This document shows positions 50,794 to 59,114 of a stretch of 64,000 bases of DNA, piece after piece. The stretch covers positions 1 through 64,000 of the forward strand of contig DATAVR010000143.1 in the NCBI GenBank assembly GCA_036267635.1. Direction: 5' to 3'. Numbering within the stretch: the first letter of the stretch is position 1; each line of letters starts with the position of its first letter. The notes below the pieces were generated by a model. That model saw nothing but the letters and a program-made list of their open reading frames with translations. It was not told where the DNA came from and did no database searches. Origin of the DNA: JADGRB01 sp036267635. GTDB taxonomy: Bacteria; Myxococcota_A; Polyangia; Fen-1088. Both the position numbers and the translations under genes were made by a program.

Positions 50794-51156
50794 TTACTTC
50801 GGCGGTGTCTTCACCTTCACGTCATTGGTAGTCTCGGGGACCAGCTTGCCGTCCTCGGTTGGACGAAAGCGGATCTCGGTCTTGACCTCGATCACCAGCT
50901 TGGCGAGCGCCTTGGCCAGCTCCTCGTGGAGATTGAGGTGCTCGAGCCAGTTCCGCATCTCGCCGGCGGCGACGCGCACGATGTCGTCCTTCGAACGGCT
51001 GGCGGCCCCGACACCGGCCGAGACCGCGCGCCGGACGAAGTCGGTGATGCCGGTGCGGTCCTCACTCCGTCCGGTGGGATCCTCATCGCCCAGTGGCTCC
51101 GGCGTGGCCGCTTCCTCGGCCGCGCCCTCGCTCTTCTTCCCGGCGTCCTCGCTCAT
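50794..51156 (-). CDS. Acidic hypothetical protein
   Basis: 120 residues. The N-terminal third is acidic and disordered (SEDAGKKSEGAAEEAATPEP). The middle (GITDFVRRAVSAGVGAASRS and WLEHLNLHEELAKALAKLVI) is amphipathic helix, and the end (EVKTEIRFRPTEDGKLVPET) is a beta strand pair. No signal peptide. Not recognised. The ATG at 51156 is preferred over a longer frame that begins with an Arg-rich stretch. Confidence 0.65.
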   Translation of the reverse strand: MSEDAGKKSEGAAEEAATPEPLGDEDPTGRSEDRTGITDFVRRAVSAGVGAASRSKDDIVRVAAGEMRNWLEHLNLHEELAKALAKLVIEVKTEIRFRPTEDGKLVPETTNDVKVKTPPK

Positions 51157-51242
51157 CGGAGCAAGGTTACCGCGAAAGATGTTCGCCGGGGTGACGCGAC
51201 GTCGCGGCCAATCTGGCGACATGGGGAGAGTATGATGCGCCG

Positions 51243-52943
51243 GTGTCGGGCCGCGCGCGTCTCTTCACCGCCTATTTCGTGACCACCCAGGTGGCGCTGT
51301 CGTATTTCGGCCTGGCGATCTCCCGCCGGTTTCGCCGCCCCGCCGCCATCGAACGGCTGACGCTGGAGAAACACCGCAAGAACGCGCGCCGGATCGAAGC
51401 CGCCATCATCAAGCTGCGCGGCCTCTTCATCAAGGTCGGACAGCTCATCAGCATCATGGCCAACGTGCTCCCCGACGCCTTTCGGGAAGAGCTGCAGCGG
51501 CTGCAGGATCAGGTGCCGCCCCGCCCGACCCGCGACATCGAGGCGCGCCTGCGCGAGGAGTTCGGCGGGCGGGCGCCGACCGAGGTGTTCGCGGAGTTCT
51601 CGCCCGAGCCGGTCGCCTCGGCGTCGATCGGCCAGGTCCACCGCGCGCGGCTGCCGTCGGGCGAGGCGGTCGCCGTCAAGGTCCAGTATCCCGACATCGA
51701 GGAGATCGTCCGCATCGACCTGCGGGCGCTGCAGCGGATCTTCGGCGTGCTCCGCTGGTTCATGCCCGACTACGGCTTCGACACCATCTACCGCGAGATC
51801 CGCGAGATGGTGCTGGCCGAGCTCGACTACCGGCTCGAGGCGGCCGCCATCCAGAAGATCTCGGCGAACTTCGCCGCCCGCCAGCCGCCCTCGACGCAGG
51901 TCCGATTTCCGCGGGTGATGGAGAAGTTCTCCACCTCCCGCGTGCTCACCACCGAGTGGATGGAGGGGTCCAAGGTCGCCGATCTCGAGCGCCTCGAGAG
52001 CCTCAAGGTCGACCGCCGTGCCGCCGCGCGCCTCTGCGTCGAGGCTTACTGCCAGCAGATCTTCATCGACGGCCTCTACCACGCCGATCCGCACCCGGGG
52101 AACCTGCTGGTGCAGACGCCCGCCACCCCCGGCGGGCTCCCCACCATCGTGTTTCTCGACTTCGGCGCCACCGCCACCGTCAGCGAGGCGATGCGGCGCG
52201 GGATGGTCTCCTTCATCCAGGGGGCGATCACGCGCGACACGGTCCGCATCGTCAACGCGATGAAGGAGATGGGGTTCATCTCGCTGCGCGCCGACCCCGA
52301 GGTGTTCGATCGGGTGGTGCAGTACTTCCACGACAAGATGCGGGTCCAGGTCTCGGCCGACGGCTTCTCGCTGAAGGATCTGAAGTTCGAGCCGGAGAAG
52401 AGCCTGGGGAGCCTGCTCGATCTGCGTGACCTCAACGTCAGCCTCTCCGACCTGCGCGACGCCTTCCACATCCCCAAGGAGTGGATCCTGCTGGAGCGGA
52501 CGCTGCTCCTGCTGCTCGGCGTCTGCACCACGCTCGATCCGGAGATGAGCCCGGCCGCGATCATCGAGCCGTACCTCGAGCGGTTCCTGCTCGGCGAAAA
52601 GAAGCAGTGGTCGGAGATCGTGCTCGAGGCGTCGCGCGAGATGGCGCTCTCGGCGCTGTCGCTGCCGGGCGAGCTGCAGCGGTTCATGGACCGGACGGCG
52701 CGCGGCGAGATCGAGTTCGGCTTCCGCAACCTCGACGAGAACGCCCGCCTCATCTACCACGTCGGGCAGCAGATCCTCTGGGGGATGCTGGCGGCGACGG
52801 CGGCCGTGCTGGCCACCGTGTTCGACGGCCGCGGCCAGCGGCACGCCATGCTGGGCGCCGCCATCGCCGCCGGGGTGTGCGGCCTCCTGCTCATCCTCAA
52901 CTGGTTTTCCGGTCACCCGCGCCGCCCCCGCGGGCGCCGCTGA
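51243..52943 (+). CDS. ABC1/AarF/UbiB-family atypical kinase
   Basis: 566 residues from a GTG. IKVGQLISIMANVLPDAFRE (KxGQ motif near 62), PVASASIGQVHRARL (Ala-rich nucleotide loop), VAVKVQYPDI (catalytic-type Lys), YHADPHPGNLLV and FLDFGATATV (metal Asp). Two C-terminal TM segments (~515-555). Family members support ubiquinone/isoprenoid-lipid homeostasis as ATPases. No quinone gene is adjacent. Confidence 0.93.
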   Translation: MSGRARLFTAYFVTTQVALSYFGLAISRRFRRPAAIERLTLEKHRKNARRIEAAIIKLRGLFIKVGQLISIMANVLPDAFREELQRLQDQVPPRPTRDIEARLREEFGGRAPTEVFAEFSPEPVASASIGQVHRARLPSGEAVAVKVQYPDIEEIVRIDLRALQRIFGVLRWFMPDYGFDTIYREIREMVLAELDYRLEAAAIQKISANFAARQPPSTQVRFPRVMEKFSTSRVLTTEWMEGSKVADLERLESLKVDRRAAARLCVEAYCQQIFIDGLYHADPHPGNLLVQTPATPGGLPTIVFLDFGATATVSEAMRRGMVSFIQGAITRDTVRIVNAMKEMGFISLRADPEVFDRVVQYFHDKMRVQVSADGFSLKDLKFEPEKSLGSLLDLRDLNVSLSDLRDAFHIPKEWILLERTLLLLLGVCTTLDPEMSPAAIIEPYLERFLLGEKKQWSEIVLEASREMALSALSLPGELQRFMDRTARGEIEFGFRNLDENARLIYHVGQQILWGMLAATAAVLATVFDGRGQRHAMLGAAIAAGVCGLLLILNWFSGHPRRPRGRR

Positions 52944-53010
52944 GCTACCCCGTCGATTGACGGGGGCGTGCGCGCGGAATATCTAGAGGCCAGACTTCGG
53001 TTCGCCCCCC

Positions 53011-54150
53011 ATGCGCCCCATCCTCGTCAGCATCCCGGCCAAGTTCCTTTTCTTCGTGGCCCTCGCGGGGGCGCTGGTGGTGTTCGTGCGGGAGCTGCTC
53101 CAGCGGCGCGCCGCCAAATCGGCCCCCTTCTCGTCGACGCCGCTCTATCTGCTCGTCGGCGCGGTCGCCATCTACGGAAAGCTCGGCGATTGGAGCTTCG
53201 GACATCCCTGGAAGCCAGTGCCGATTTATTCGTACGGGGTGATGCTGGGGACTTCGCTGGTGGTCGGCTGGTTCCTGGCCATGAAGTTCGCCACCGAGGA
53301 TCAGATCGATCAGCAGGAGGCCGGCACGATCTACATGTGGACCGCGGTCTGGGCCATCATCGGCTCGCGCGTCCTCTGGTTCATCAACGTCCTCACCGAC
53401 CCCACTCAACCCAACGTCTCATTCTTGGATCTGTTCAAGGTCTGGCAGGGCGGCCTGGTCGCTTACGGCGGGATGATCGGCGGATTCCTCGCCAGCTGGT
53501 ATGGCTGCCACAAGCGGAAGATCCCGCTGCTCAAGTGGGCCGACGTCTCGGCCCCTTCTGTCGTTCTGGGAACGGGCATCACCCGCATCGGCTGCTTCCT
53601 CTTCGGGTGCGACTACGGCAAGGTGACAAATCTTCCCTGGGCCGTTCGCTTCCCCGGACGGAATCCTCTTGCGCCGTACGGCAGCCCGGCCTGGCAGCAT
53701 CACCTCGAGATCGGCGGGTTGGCGAGGTCGGCGACGCAGTCACTGCCGGTGCATCCGACGCAGATCTACGAGTCGCTGGCCGGCCTCCTCCTCTTCGGTT
53801 TGCTGATTCTCATCCGGCGCCATCGAAGGTTCTCCGGGCAGGTGTTCCTGGGATGGGTCATCGGTTATGGGATCCTGCGCCCCCTCATCGAGATGTTCCG
53901 CGACGATCAGGACCGCGGAATCTACCCTTTGCCGTTCACGAACCTCTCGTTCTCGACGTCGCAGTACATCGGCGGGATCTCGGTCATCTTGGGGCTCGGG
54001 CTCCTCGTCTCCCTCGTGCGCCGTTACCGGCGCGATCCGGACAGCCTGCGGCTCTGGCTCACGCCGACACTGGCGACCGCGGGCGGCCCGAGCGCCGGCG
54101 CCCCCGCCGGCGGCAACCGCCCCGCCAACAAACGTCGCAAGCGGCGTTGA
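53011..54150 (+). CDS. lgt: Prolipoprotein diacylglyceryl transferase
   Basis: 379 residues, about 90 longer than E. coli Lgt. Several TM segments, PIYSYGVMLGTSLVVGWFLA near 72-91, GGLVAYGGMIGGFLASWYG, GITRIGCFLFGCDYGKVT (the Lgt arginine/glycine signature, with Cys where Asn is usual) and VHPTQIYESLAGL. Transfers diacylglycerol from phosphatidylglycerol to lipobox Cys; the many lipoproteins in the window are substrates. The C terminus is an Arg/Lys-rich extension. The porin gene follows after 2 bp. Confidence 0.92.
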   Translation: MRPILVSIPAKFLFFVALAGALVVFVRELLQRRAAKSAPFSSTPLYLLVGAVAIYGKLGDWSFGHPWKPVPIYSYGVMLGTSLVVGWFLAMKFATEDQIDQQEAGTIYMWTAVWAIIGSRVLWFINVLTDPTQPNVSFLDLFKVWQGGLVAYGGMIGGFLASWYGCHKRKIPLLKWADVSAPSVVLGTGITRIGCFLFGCDYGKVTNLPWAVRFPGRNPLAPYGSPAWQHHLEIGGLARSATQSLPVHPTQIYESLAGLLLFGLLILIRRHRRFSGQVFLGWVIGYGILRPLIEMFRDDQDRGIYPLPFTNLSFSTSQYIGGISVILGLGLLVSLVRRYRRDPDSLRLWLTPTLATAGGPSAGAPAGGNRPANKRRKRR

Positions 54151-54152
54151 GC

Positions 54153-55583
54153 ATGGGGCGGCGGACCGCGGCGACCGGCCTGCTGCTCCTCTGCTGCTTT
54201 TGCACGTCGGTGGCGCGCGCCGCGGATGCGCCGGCCACCGGCGACGCCCCGGCCGCCGCCACGCCACCCGCGCCGGCCGCGCCCGACCAGACGCAGGCGG
54301 CGGCCGCCCTGCGCGAGGCCCAGGAGGCCGAGGCGCAGGTGCTCGAGCTGCGGCACCAGATCGACACGCTCGAGCGCCAGCGCGCCGGTTACGACGACCT
54401 CCGTCACCGCCTCGATCAGATCGACGCGCGCCAGCAGGAGATCGATCGCCAGGCGGCCGCGACGCGCGACCAGAACCCGCCCGAGACGTCGGTGGTCCGG
54501 TTCCGCGACGGCGGCTTCGACATCCGCTCGCCCGACAACGGCTTCTATCTGCACCCGATGGTGCGCGTGCAGGCGATCTACACCGGCGCAGTCGCCAGCC
54601 CGGGGGCGATGGACCCGGCGCCGCCCGACCTCTCGGGGTTCTCGCTGGGGCGCGCGGAGATGATCCTGGAGGGGCACGTCGGAGGGCCTTTCTTCCAGTA
54701 TCGGTTGCAGCTCGACGCAGCAGAGTCGCCCTCGCTCAAGGACGCCTACGTCGCCTGGCATCCACTCCGCATGCTCTCGGTCGAGGCGGGGCAGTTCAAG
54801 GTCCCCTATGGTCTGCAGCGGCAGTATTGGAAGGCGGAGCTGGAGTTCGTCGACATCTCGGCGCCGATGGCAGCCTTCTCGCTGGAGCGCGATCTGGGGC
54901 TGATGCTCGTGGGGCGCCTCCTGCCCGGACGCTTGACCGTGCAGGCCGCGCTGCTCAACGGCTCGGGCGCCAACGTCCCCAACGACAACATCGATCTGGC
55001 GTACGCCCTGCGCGTCGTCGCCACCCCGTTCGGACCGCTGCCGGTGTCGGAGGGGGACATCGACGGTCACGTCCGCCCGCTGCTCTCCCTCGGCGCAGCC
55101 GGGTACTACAGCCTGGTCCCGACCGACGTCGTCGCCCGCACCGGCGACCCCACGGCGGTGACCGACCTCGATGGCGACGGGCGCATCGACAACGTCGCCG
55201 TCTGGCAGGGCGGCCTCGAGCTGCGCGCGCTCTGGCGAGGTGCCGCGCTCCAGGCCGAGTGGTTTGGCCGCCTGGAGGATCCCGGAGCCGCGGGTCCCTC
55301 GCGCGAGTACTGGGGCGGCTACGTCCAGGGGAGCTACTTCCTGCTGCCGCATCGGCTGCAAGTCGCCGCGCGCGTGGGACACACCGATCTGCCGCTCTAC
55401 GGCGCGACCGTCGAGCAGCGCCTGCTGGCGGGCACTTCCCAGAACGAACAGAGCGGCGTGGTGTCGAGCTACCTGCGCGGACACCGGGTCAAGGCGCAGC
55501 TGGAATACAGCCACCTCACCAGCGACGGGCAGACGGCGCCCGCCGTCCACCGGATGCAGGCGGCGGTGCAGGTCGGGTTCTAG
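54153..55583 (+). CDS. OprO/OprP-like phosphate-selective porin
   Basis: 476 residues. Signal peptide (TGLLLLCCFCTSVARAADAP), Ala/Pro linker, a coiled coil (~55-105, EAEAQVLELRHQIDTLERQR), then a 16-strand-type barrel domain: FRDGGFDIRSPDNGFYLHPM, VEAGQFKVPYGLQRQYWKAE, AALLNGSGANVPNDNIDLAY, and a C-terminal aromatic residue (QVGF). The wording matches the Porin_O_P family. Substrate specificity (phosphate, polyphosphate or other) not shown. Likely co-transcribed with lgt. Confidence 0.88.
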   Translation: MGRRTAATGLLLLCCFCTSVARAADAPATGDAPAAATPPAPAAPDQTQAAAALREAQEAEAQVLELRHQIDTLERQRAGYDDLRHRLDQIDARQQEIDRQAAATRDQNPPETSVVRFRDGGFDIRSPDNGFYLHPMVRVQAIYTGAVASPGAMDPAPPDLSGFSLGRAEMILEGHVGGPFFQYRLQLDAAESPSLKDAYVAWHPLRMLSVEAGQFKVPYGLQRQYWKAELEFVDISAPMAAFSLERDLGLMLVGRLLPGRLTVQAALLNGSGANVPNDNIDLAYALRVVATPFGPLPVSEGDIDGHVRPLLSLGAAGYYSLVPTDVVARTGDPTAVTDLDGDGRIDNVAVWQGGLELRALWRGAALQAEWFGRLEDPGAAGPSREYWGGYVQGSYFLLPHRLQVAARVGHTDLPLYGATVEQRLLAGTSQNEQSGVVSSYLRGHRVKAQLEYSHLTSDGQTAPAVHRMQAAVQVGF

Positions 55584-55631
55584 CGGCCGATCGGTGGTAT
55601 AAGGCAGCCGACTTCTGGACAGGAGACGGGG

Positions 55632-56294
55632 ATGAGCCTGAAGCGGAGCCACACGAGCAGCAAAAGCGCTTTCGGCGGCAGCGACGCTGGCGCCAAGGTC
55701 GATCGCCAGGAGCTGTTCGACGAGCTCAAGCGGATGGCGGCGTCGAACGAAGCGTTCACCCCCGTCGACGTCGCGCTGTCGATCGGGTCGGGCGAGCCGC
55801 AGGTCTCGAAGGCGCTGCTCGGCCTCGCGGCCGAGGGCTACCTGGAGAAGGTCGACACCGGCAAGTACCGGGCGAGCGGCATGGCGGAGCTCGGACAGGC
55901 CGAGTTCCTCAAGGCGTTCGCGCGCGCGTCGCGCGTCGATTCCACCCGCCAGCGCGATCTCTCGGAGATCACCCGGCTCAAACAGAACAACGACATCATG
56001 AGGCAGCGGCTGCTCACGGCGATCGCCGAGCGCGACCACTACCTCGCCGCGCTCAAGAAGCACGGCATCGACCCCGGCCCGGCGCCGGTCGTGGCGGCGC
56101 CCGCCGCCGAGCCCGCCCCGGCGCCCGCCGCCTCTCGGCCGACGGCCGCCGCCAGCGGCGCGCCCGCGGGCTCCAACGACAGCGCTCCCGGTCCGGACGC
56201 GATGGCCGTCCCGTCGCCCGCCTCCGAGGAGGCGCCGTCGGGCCCCGGCGACGCCGGTGGGCACGAGGGCGCTCCCCCGACACACGAGGGCTGA
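55632..56294 (+). CDS. Hypothetical protein with winged-helix-like head
   Basis: 220 residues. Residues ~20-85 (DRQELFDELKRMAASNEAFT, then QVSKALLGLAAEGYLEKVDT and KYRASG) look like a small winged helix. A coiled-coil segment follows (~95-135, DLSEITRLKQNNDIMRQRLL), then a ~85-residue Pro/Ala/Glu tail that is probably disordered. No family recognised. Between the porin and sixA genes, same strand; 18 bp before sixA. Confidence 0.7.
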   Translation: MSLKRSHTSSKSAFGGSDAGAKVDRQELFDELKRMAASNEAFTPVDVALSIGSGEPQVSKALLGLAAEGYLEKVDTGKYRASGMAELGQAEFLKAFARASRVDSTRQRDLSEITRLKQNNDIMRQRLLTAIAERDHYLAALKKHGIDPGPAPVVAAPAAEPAPAPAASRPTAAASGAPAGSNDSAPGPDAMAVPSPASEEAPSGPGDAGGHEGAPPTHEG

Positions 56295-56312
56295 GGCCCG
56301 GCTGGCGGCGTC

Positions 56313-56816
56313 ATGCGGGTGACGCTGATCCGACACGCAGAGGCCGGGGACGACGCGCCCCGCGACGAGGCGCGGGCGCTCACCGGGCGGGGCCGCGAGG
56401 ACGCACGCCGGCTGGGACGCGCCCTCGCCCGTCGTGGCGTGGAGTTTTCTCTCATCGTCACGAGCCCGCTCGTGCGCGCCGTCCAGACGGCCGAAATCGT
56501 CGCCGCGGAGGTGGCCTACCGCGACCGGATCGCGGTGACCGACCTGCTGATCCCCGAGGGGGCGCCGCCGCGCCTGCTGGCCTTTTTGAAGGCGACCGCG
56601 CGGCAGCTCGACATGGCGCCCTCGATCGCGCTCGTGGCGCACGAGCCGATCCTCTCGGCGCTGGCGGCTGCCCTCATCGGCAAGGCGCGCCACCCCCCGC
56701 TGCGCAAGACCGAAGCGCTGCGCATCCGCGTCGGCGCCGCCTCGAACGGAGATCCCACCGGAAAGGGGATCCTGCGCTGGCGCGTCGATGCCCGCGGTCG
56801 CCGGGAGCAGCTATGA
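56313..56816 (+). CDS. sixA: SixA-type phosphohistidine phosphatase
   Basis: 167 residues. Histidine-phosphatase fold with LIRHAEAG at residues 5-12 (nucleophile His), LIVTSPLVRAVQTAEIV and ALVAHEPILSALAAALIG (second catalytic His). SixA dephosphorylates phosphohistidine on histidine phosphotransfer domains or the nitrogen PTS. Its neighbourhood with signalling proteins fits. Confidence 0.9.
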   Translation: MRVTLIRHAEAGDDAPRDEARALTGRGREDARRLGRALARRGVEFSLIVTSPLVRAVQTAEIVAAEVAYRDRIAVTDLLIPEGAPPRLLAFLKATARQLDMAPSIALVAHEPILSALAAALIGKARHPPLRKTEALRIRVGAASNGDPTGKGILRWRVDARGRREQL

Positions 56817-56852
56817 GAAATCGGCCGCTTCGCTTAAAATAACCTGCTCCGA

Positions 56853-57824
56853 ATGCCGGCCAAGAAAACCGGAGGGCCCGCCCCCTCGACGTTCAAGGAC
56901 ACGACGGAGACCAAGCCAGCGGTCCCGCCGGAGTCCGACCGCGAGCAGAAGCGCAATCTCGCCTACCTGGTGGTGCTGGCCGGGGTCAGCGCCGGCGAGA
57001 TGTTCAAGCTGCAGGAGGACAAGACCGTGGTCGGCCGCGGACCGACGGTCGGCGTCCGGCTGAACGACGAAGGGGTCTCGCGCGAGCACTGTCAGTTCCT
57101 GCGCGAGGGGGAGAAGATCATCGTGGTCGACCTCGGCTCGACCAACGGCACCTTCTGCAACGGGATCAAGATCGACCGCAAGGAGCTGGCCGACGGCGAC
57201 AAGATCATGGTCGGCTCTACGACGATCCTGAAGTTCACCTACCACGACTATCTGGACGAGGTGTTCCAGCGCCAGATGTACGAGTCGGCGCTGCGCGACG
57301 GCCTCACCAAGGTCTTCAACAAGAAGTACTTCACCGACTATCTGGAGAAGGAGTTCGCCTTCGCCGCGCGCCACAAGGGACCGCTGGCGCTCATCTTCCT
57401 GGACATCGATCACTTCAAGAAGATCAACGACACCCACGGCCACCCGGCGGGCGACTTCGTGCTGGCCGAGCTCTCGCAGATGATGGCGGAGCTCTTGCGC
57501 ACCGAGGACGTGCTGGCCCGCTTCGGCGGCGAGGAGTTCACCATCCTCTGCCGCGGGTCGGACCAGGCGGGGGCCAAGATCGTCGCCGAGCGGCTGCGCG
57601 CCGCCGTCGAGGCGCGCAAGTTCACCTTCGGCGGCAAGGACATCCCGGTCACCATCAGCCTCGGCATCGCCGCCGTCCCCGAGAGCGGCGTCAGCGACCA
57701 CGCCTCCTTCCTGGCCGCGGCCGACAAGGCGCTCTACGAGGCGAAGCGGAGCGGCCGCAACCGCGTCTGCCTTCACGGCTCCGAAAAGACGCCCAAGCCC
57801 GAGCCGCGCAAAGACAAGAGCTGA
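56853..57824 (+). CDS. FHA-GGDEF diguanylate cyclase
   Basis: 323 residues. FHA domain ~45-130 (VVGRGPTVGVRLNDEGVSRE, VDLGSTNGTFCNG), then GGDEF ~145-310 with LALIFLDIDHFKKINDTHGH, intact ARFGGEEFTIL and the RTED inhibitory site five residues before it. Expected to make cyclic di-GMP in response to FHA-bound phosphothreonine partners. It is the active counterpart of the FHA protein at 2852-3664, whose GGDEF is degenerate. Confidence 0.93.
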   Translation: MPAKKTGGPAPSTFKDTTETKPAVPPESDREQKRNLAYLVVLAGVSAGEMFKLQEDKTVVGRGPTVGVRLNDEGVSREHCQFLREGEKIIVVDLGSTNGTFCNGIKIDRKELADGDKIMVGSTTILKFTYHDYLDEVFQRQMYESALRDGLTKVFNKKYFTDYLEKEFAFAARHKGPLALIFLDIDHFKKINDTHGHPAGDFVLAELSQMMAELLRTEDVLARFGGEEFTILCRGSDQAGAKIVAERLRAAVEARKFTFGGKDIPVTISLGIAAVPESGVSDHASFLAAADKALYEAKRSGRNRVCLHGSEKTPKPEPRKDKS

Positions 57825-57884
57825 TCGGTCGAGTGCAGCTCCCGGAGCGGGGATCGGCTCGCTCTTGGCGCCGCCCGCTCGTGA

Positions 57885-59114
57885 CTAACGCAGCCGGGCC
57901 ATCGCCAGCACCATGGCGACGCCGAGGCCGACCGCGCCGACGAGGTAGGGCGCGCGCGGATCGATCGCCGCGTAGAGCGCGCCGCCCACGATCGGCCCGA
58001 GCGCGCGCGCCAGCGCGGAGGCGGACTGCAGCGTCCCCAGCGTCATCCCCTGGGTCGTGGCGCTCGCGCGGCGGGAAGCGAACGCCGGCAGCGTCGGCGA
58101 GCAGAGCCCGCTGCCGAGCGCGATGAGCGCGGAGGCGACCAGCAGGCCGGCCTTTCCCGAGGCCCCGAAGAGCGGAGAGAAACCGAGGAGCGCGAACGCC
58201 AGCGCCTGGATGCCGAGGCCGCCCTGGATCAACCGCCCCTCGCCGAACCGGGGGACGAGCCGGGCCACCAGGCCGCCTTGGACCAGCGCGCTCACGATCC
58301 CCACCAGGCCGAACACCCGCCCGGTCCCGGCGTCCGACATCCCGAACCCGTCGGCGGTGAAGAGGCGGAAGGTCTGCTCCATGCCGGAGAACCAGAGGTA
58401 GAGCATGAAGTTGATGGCCACCGCGGCGCCGATGCCGGGAACGGAGATCGCGGCGCGAAAGGCGCCGAGATCGATCGGCGAGGCGCGACGCAACGATCGA
58501 CCGCGCTTCTCCGGCGGCAGCGACTCCGGCAGGGTGCGAAACGCCAGCAGGAGGTTGATGATGGAGAGGCCGGCCGCCACCAGCGGCGGCAGCATCCCTT
58601 CGCGCCCGAAGGGATGGAACCGCGACAGCTCACCGCCAATGAAGGGGCCGAAGATGAAGCCGAGGCCGAAGGAGATCCCCACGATCGCCATCCCCCGCGC
58701 GCGCCGCTCGGGCGTGGTCACGTCGGCGATGTAGGCCTGCGCGACGGCGATGTTCGCGGTGGCGATGCCGCTCCAGATGCGCGCGACGAAGAGCCAGATC
58801 AAGGTCGGCGCGAAGCCGAGCGTCGCCATCCCGATCGCCGAGGCGGCGATGCTCCAGAGCAGCACCGGACGCCGCCCGACCCGATCGGAGAGCCGCCCCC
58901 AGATCGGGATGAACAGGAACTGCATGACCGAGAAGACCGCCCCCGGCAGCGTGGCCAGGAAGTCGCCGGCACCCAGACGCCGCGCGATCCCCGGGAGAAA
59001 CGGAATCACCAGCCCGAAGCCGAGCAGGTCGAGAAAGACGGTGAGGAACAGCGTGCCGAGCGAGGCGTTGCGGATCCCTTTGCCGTCGGCGGCGGCCGGC
59101 ACGGCGGCGGTCAT
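57885..59114 (-). CDS. MFS transporter, TetA-like
   Basis: 409 residues, 12 TM. LFLTVFLDLLGFGLVIPFLP at the start is typical of TetA/DHA1 drug-proton antiporters, followed by GRLSDRVGRRPVLLW (motif A) and GIATANIAVAQAYIADVT. Substrate unknown. It starts inside the stop of the lipase-maturation-factor-like gene (4-bp overlap) and is the last gene of a four-gene operon. Confidence 0.9.
   Translation of the reverse strand: MTAAVPAAADGKGIRNASLGTLFLTVFLDLLGFGLVIPFLPGIARRLGAGDFLATLPGAVFSVMQFLFIPIWGRLSDRVGRRPVLLWSIAASAIGMATLGFAPTLIWLFVARIWSGIATANIAVAQAYIADVTTPERRARGMAIVGISFGLGFIFGPFIGGELSRFHPFGREGMLPPLVAAGLSIINLLLAFRTLPESLPPEKRGRSLRRASPIDLGAFRAAISVPGIGAAVAINFMLYLWFSGMEQTFRLFTADGFGMSDAGTGRVFGLVGIVSALVQGGLVARLVPRFGEGRLIQGGLGIQALAFALLGFSPLFGASGKAGLLVASALIALGSGLCSPTLPAFASRRASATTQGMTLGTLQSASALARALGPIVGGALYAAIDPRAPYLVGAVGLGVAMVLAMARLR

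Noticed and set aside
51153..52916. A 587-residue minus-strand frame under the ABC1 kinase gene
   Set aside because: The opposite strand encodes all ABC1 motifs; this frame is low-complexity and domainless.
54024..56693. An 889-residue minus-strand frame opposite the porin gene
   Set aside because: The plus strand carries a signal peptide, coiled coil and porin barrel; the minus frame is compositionally driven.
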